Shown one piece after another: positions 62,865 through 64,000 of a DNA stretch of 64,000 nucleotides. Every line of letters begins with the position of its first letter. Positions within the stretch are counted from its first letter, which is position 1. Where the stretch lies: positions 1-64,000 of the forward strand of contig DATCKU010000105.1 in the NCBI GenBank assembly GCA_036564245.1, given 5' to 3'. Source of the DNA: Thermasporomyces sp036564245 (GTDB lineage: Bacteria; Actinomycetota; Actinomycetes; Propionibacteriales; Actinopolymorphaceae). A program made the position numbers and the translations under genes. The notes under the pieces are model-generated. The model was not told the DNA's origin. It was given only the letters and a program-made list of their open reading frames with translations, and made no database searches.

Positions 62865-64000
62865 ATGAACGCGGTCGACATCATCGACGCCGAAGTCCGC
62901 GAAGTGGTGCGACGGGAGGGCATCGACCCGCTCATGGATCCTGCGGCGGTGCGTCGCATCGTCGAGCAGGCGGTCATGGCGTACGACGAGCGCACCCTGG
63001 TCGCGACGCTCCCACCGCTGGGTGACCCCCGCGCGGTCGCGCGCGAAGTCTTCAACGCCGTGGCCGGGTTCGGGCCGCTGCAGAAGTACCTCGATGACCC
63101 GACCGTCGAGGAGATCTGGATCAACGAGCCGTCGAAGGTCTTCGTGGCCCGCAACGGGCGGAGTGAGCTGACCACCACGGTGCTCACCGCCGACCAGGTC
63201 CGAGACCTCGTCGAGCGCATGCTCAAGACCACCGGTCGCCGGATCGACTTCTCCAGCCCGTTCGTCGACGCCATGCTGCCCGACGGCAGCCGGTTGCACG
63301 TGGTGATCCCGGACATCACCCGAACCCACTGGGCGGTCAACATCCGCAAGTTCGTCGTCCGGGCGACACACCTGGAAGACCTCGTGGCCCTCGGGACGCT
63401 GAGCCCCCAGGCGGCGCAGTTCTTGGAGGCCTGTGTCGTCGCCGGTCTCAACATCCTGGTCGCCGGCGGTACCCAGGCCGGCAAGACCACGTTGCTCAAC
63501 TGCCTCGCTGCCGCGATACCGCCGCGGGAACGGGTCATCAGCTGCGAGGAGGTCTTCGAGCTGAAGATCCCGTTGCCGGACTGGGTGCCGATGCAGACCC
63601 GACAGTCGAACCTCGAGGGCACCGGCGAGATCCGGCTGCGCGACCTCGTGAAAGAGGCGCTGCGGATGCGGCCGAGCCGGATCATCGTCGGGGAGGTCCG
63701 CGCAGAGGAGTGCCTTGACCTGCTGATCGCGCTCAACTCCGGTCTGCCCGGCATGTGTACGATCCACGCCAACTCCGCCCGGGAAGCGCTGACCAAGATG
63801 TGCACCTTGCCGCTGCTCGCGGGGGAGAACATCGGCTCGCGGTTCGTGGTGCCGACGGTCGCCGGAGCCGTGGACATCGTGGTGCATGCCCAGCTGTTGG
63901 ACGGAGGGCGCCGCAGGGTCACCGAGATCTGCGCCGTGCCGGGTCGGATCGAAGGCGACGTCGTAGAGCTCGAGCAGCTGTTCGCCCTGCACAATGATCG
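62865..64000 (+). CDS. cpaF: CpaF/TadA-type secretion ATPase, cut by the window end
   Basis: Hexameric ATPase that powers Tad-type pilus assembly or type II-like secretion. The frame is open from ATG 62865 to the last base, 378 codons, with no stop, so the C-terminus is missing. The N-terminal domain (about 60-170, FGPLQKYLDDPTVEEIWINEP, FVDAMLPDGSRLH) precedes the ATPase domain. The Walker A is GGTQAGKTT at 201-209; EEVFELKIP is the acidic Asp-box equivalent; MRPSRIIVGEVR contains Walker B and the His-box follows as GMCTIHANS. Standard use of Gln in Walker A is common in the TadA group. TadB/TadC and pilin genes should follow outside the window. Confidence 0.9.
   Translation, partial: MNAVDIIDAEVREVVRREGIDPLMDPAAVRRIVEQAVMAYDERTLVATLPPLGDPRAVAREVFNAVAGFGPLQKYLDDPTVEEIWINEPSKVFVARNGRSELTTTVLTADQVRDLVERMLKTTGRRIDFSSPFVDAMLPDGSRLHVVIPDITRTHWAVNIRKFVVRATHLEDLVALGTLSPQAAQFLEACVVAGLNILVAGGTQAGKTTLLNCLAAAIPPRERVISCEEVFELKIPLPDWVPMQTRQSNLEGTGEIRLRDLVKEALRMRPSRIIVGEVRAEECLDLLIALNSGLPGMCTIHANSAREALTKMCTLPLLAGENIGSRFVVPTVAGAVDIVVHAQLLDGGRRRVTEICAVPGRIEGDVVELEQLFALHND

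Noticed and set aside
62763..63992. 409- and 385-codon minus-strand frames at the right end
   Set aside because: Both are antisense to the CpaF-type ATPase, which has clear Walker motifs.
1..64000. tRNA, rRNA, CRISPR, insertion-sequence ends
   Set aside because: I looked in the intergenic gaps and saw no cloverleaf, regular spacer array, transposase or terminal repeats.

Overview
The window is GC-rich DNA. Nearly every gene has GC-ending codons, many starts are GTG, and minus-strand shadow frames are long. Gene content points to an actinomycete: a ChoD-type oxidase near guaB/guaB3/guaA, a GabD2-type dehydrogenase, PspC/histidine-kinase genes, DUF2505, DUF402, DUF4287, a ~1650-residue NAD-glutamate dehydrogenase and a CpaF/TadA ATPase. 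The order is perhaps Propionibacteriales, but that is inference. I saw no tRNA, rRNA, CRISPR array, insertion sequence or prophage.

Region 1 (1-11.8 kb) mixes two-component signalling with polysaccharide and envelope genes. It holds a receiver-PAS-PAS histidine kinase, a four-repeat membrane-anchored surface protein, a GT39-like transferase, a processive-type GT2 transferase with QxxRW, a GtrA protein, a NarL-type regulator/kinase pair, and a GH5 glycosidase whose start overlaps the end of a degenerate receiver gene. I read it as a candidate cell-surface glycan system.

Region 2 (12.3-17.0 kb) is a MurNAc salvage cluster: NamZ-type exo-muramidase, AmlB-like serine hydrolase, MurR-type RpiR regulator and MurQ. 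A palindrome lies just before the murR start. Region 3 (17.2-25.1 kb) is a LacI-controlled sugar locus: a DUF4838 protein, the regulator, a frameshifted rhamnose-isomerase-like gene, a class II aldolase and a GH78-like rhamnosidase. Two copies of one palindrome, each just downstream of a sigma70-like promoter, define a local regulon.

Region 4 (25-31.5 kb) carries two membrane proteins separated and followed by long hairpins, two PPOX-fold flavin proteins, DUF4287, a radical-SAM methyltransferase that looks more like Cfr than RlmN, and a divergent MFS transporter. Region 5 (31.6-47.5 kb) holds guaB, guaB3, an RND permease with a divergent MarR regulator, a frameshifted serine hydrolase, gabD2, a choD-like oxidase, a lipoprotein, guaA and a Xi-class GST. 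Region 6 (47.5-56.6 kb) contains a phosphoesterase/lipid-kinase pair, a PspC envelope-stress block with its own two-component system, Ku, and small conserved proteins. Region 7 (56.9-64 kb) has the large glutamate dehydrogenase, an SDR oxidoreductase and the start of a CpaF/TadA ATPase that runs off the edge.

Two genes (the isomerase and the serine hydrolase) are split by apparent single-base insertions. A third junction, gtrA/GT2, has the same +1 arithmetic. Real decay and base-calling error in short homopolymers cannot be told apart from the sequence alone.
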